DNA from: Pseudomonas solani
GTDB lineage: Bacteria > Pseudomonadota > Gammaproteobacteria > Pseudomonadales > Pseudomonadaceae
Reading direction: 5' to 3'
DNA: 64,000 nucleotides
Assembly (NCBI RefSeq): GCF_026072635.1
Contig: NZ_AP023081.1
Coordinates: 1,634,501-1,698,500 of the forward strand
Position 1 is the stretch's first letter; each line of letters opens with the position of its first letter. Of the stretch, positions 63,032 through 64,000 are shown in pieces. The notes below the pieces were generated by a model. It saw only the letters and a program-made list of their open reading frames with translations. It was not told the origin of the DNA and did not search any database. The position numbers were made by a program, and so were the translations under genes.

Positions 63032-64000
63032 CAGTCGAAACTCCTCATCGCCAGTCCGCAGGCAATCATCAGCGCCGGGGCATCACTGGCCAATGCACCC
63101 GCATTGACCTTGCCGCTCAGCGCCATCTCCGCGAAGGGGTTGGCAACCTGGGTAGGAGTGCCGATCTTCTGCTGGATCAGCCGATCCAGATCAGGAATGG
63201 ACGCAGTACCGCCCGCCAGGAGGATGTAGTCGACATCGTTGAACTGACCCGCAGCGAAGAAGAACTGCAGCGAGCGAGACACCTGCTGGACCACTGCATC
63301 CTTGAACGGCTGCAACACTTCGCTGTCGTAGTCATCCGGAAGACCGCCCTGCTTCTTGGCAAGACCAGCCTCTTCCACGGAAAGGCCATAGCGGCGCTGA
63401 ATCTCCTCGGTGAGCTGACGCCCACCGAAAAGCTGCTCGCGGCTGTAAATGGTCCGCCCGTTATGCAGAACGCTCAGCGTCGTCATGGTCGCGCCGATAT
63501 CCACCACTGCGACGGTCAGCTCGTCATGGCCGCTGCCCAGTTGCGCAGCGAGCAGCCCATAGGCACGTTCCAACGCATAGGCTTCGACGTCGACGACCTT
63601 GGCGGTCAGACCCGCCAGTGCCAGCGCCGCCTCACGGACCTCGACGTTCTCCTTGCGGCATGCCGCAAGCAGCACATCAACCCGCTCGGAGTTGCGCGAA
63701 GACACACCCTGCACCTCGAAGTCGATGGCGACTTCTTCGAGCGGGTAAGGGATGTACTGGTCCGCCTCGATCTTCAGCTGGTTTTCCAACTCGTCGTCGG
63801 AAAGACCGGCATCCATCTCGATGGTCTTGGTGATTACAGCGGAGCCCGCCACGGCAACAGCCACGGACTTGGAGCTGGCTTTCGCCTTGCTCAGAACACG
63901 GGACAACGCCTGGCCGACCCCCTCCAGTTCGGCGATGTTCTTTTCGACCACAGCATTCGGTGGGAGCGGCTCGACGGCGTAGGCCTCTACCTTGTAGCGG
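63031..64000 (-). CDS. pilM: Type IV pilus actin-like protein PilM, 5' end outside window
   Basis: The frame runs from the stop at 63031 to the window edge without interruption (323 codons), so only about the first 30 residues of the usual 354 are missing. The actin-like fold has the ATP-binding VAVVDIGATMTTLSVLHNG and LLAGGTASIPDLDRL. PilM sits on the cytoplasmic face and recruits PilN. Confidence 0.96.
   Translation of the reverse strand, partial: RYKVEAYAVEPLPPNAVVEKNIAELEGVGQALSRVLSKAKASSKSVAVAVAGSAVITKTIEMDAGLSDDELENQLKIEADQYIPYPLEEVAIDFEVQGVSSRNSERVDVLLAACRKENVEVREAALALAGLTAKVVDVEAYALERAYGLLAAQLGSGHDELTVAVVDIGATMTTLSVLHNGRTIYSREQLFGGRQLTEEIQRRYGLSVEEAGLAKKQGGLPDDYDSEVLQPFKDAVVQQVSRSLQFFFAAGQFNDVDYILLAGGTASIPDLDRLIQQKIGTPTQVANPFAEMALSGKVNAGALASDAPALMIACGLAMRSFD

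Overview
The window is a GC-rich stretch of chromosome from a Pseudomonas-type gammaproteobacterium. The evidence is the run of recognisable genes in the order familiar from the P. aeruginosa chromosome: glnE, aceEF, dipA, msrA, rlmJ, acyl-CoA dehydrogenase, antiporter, MscK-like channel, selO, a TSUP permease, an O-acetylhomoserine sulfhydrylase, a UspA tandem protein, a ParA-like ATPase, then hemE, gltDB, a DamX-like protein, aroB, aroK and pilQPONM. The aryl polyene island and the three-lipoyl AceF argue for a Pseudomonas species other than P. aeruginosa. I assign no species.

Layout. 1-6.2 kb: the N-terminal part of glnE (minus strand), divergent from the pyruvate dehydrogenase genes aceE-aceF, with two palindromes in the shared gap. 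6.4-28.5 kb: ordinary housekeeping genes (c-di-GMP signalling, methionine sulfoxide repair, rRNA methylation, acyl-CoA dehydrogenase, transport, osmotic protection, AMPylation, sulfur metabolism, thioredoxin, stress proteins). 28.7-46.7 kb: one co-directional operon of about 20 genes with mostly 1-20 bp overlaps, which I read as an aryl polyene (APE) type II polyketide cluster. 46.7-48.2 kb: three small genes, two of them for exported proteins. 48.2-57.5 kb: hemE, gltD, a frameshifted gltB and a DamX-like protein, all on the minus strand. 57.5-64 kb: aroB, aroK and the type IV pilus secretin operon pilMNOPQ, also on the minus strand and cut at pilM by the window end.

How the APE genes could work together (inference from families). 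An aromatic amino acid ammonia-lyase makes an aryl acrylic acid. An AMP-forming ligase activates it and loads it on one of two acyl carrier proteins. A ketosynthase/chain-length-factor pair, a second ketosynthase, a ketoreductase and two hotdog dehydratases extend it into a conjugated polyene; there is no enoyl reductase, as expected for a polyene. Two acyltransferases, a glycosyltransferase, a methyltransferase and a thioesterase tailor or transfer it. A LolA-like protein, an MMPL transporter, a DUF3261-type lipoprotein and an antiporter-like protein would serve export to the outer membrane. Unusual features are a ligase-dehydratase fusion, a FAD enzyme carrying all the flavin-dependent halogenase motifs, and a non-standard selectivity pair in the ammonia-lyase.

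Other points of note are a single-base frameshift in gltB, a recently duplicated lipoyl domain in AceF, and arrays of 7-bp repeats in four intergenic gaps, two of which run up to or into the stop codon of a gene. I saw no rRNA, tRNA, insertion sequence or CRISPR array.
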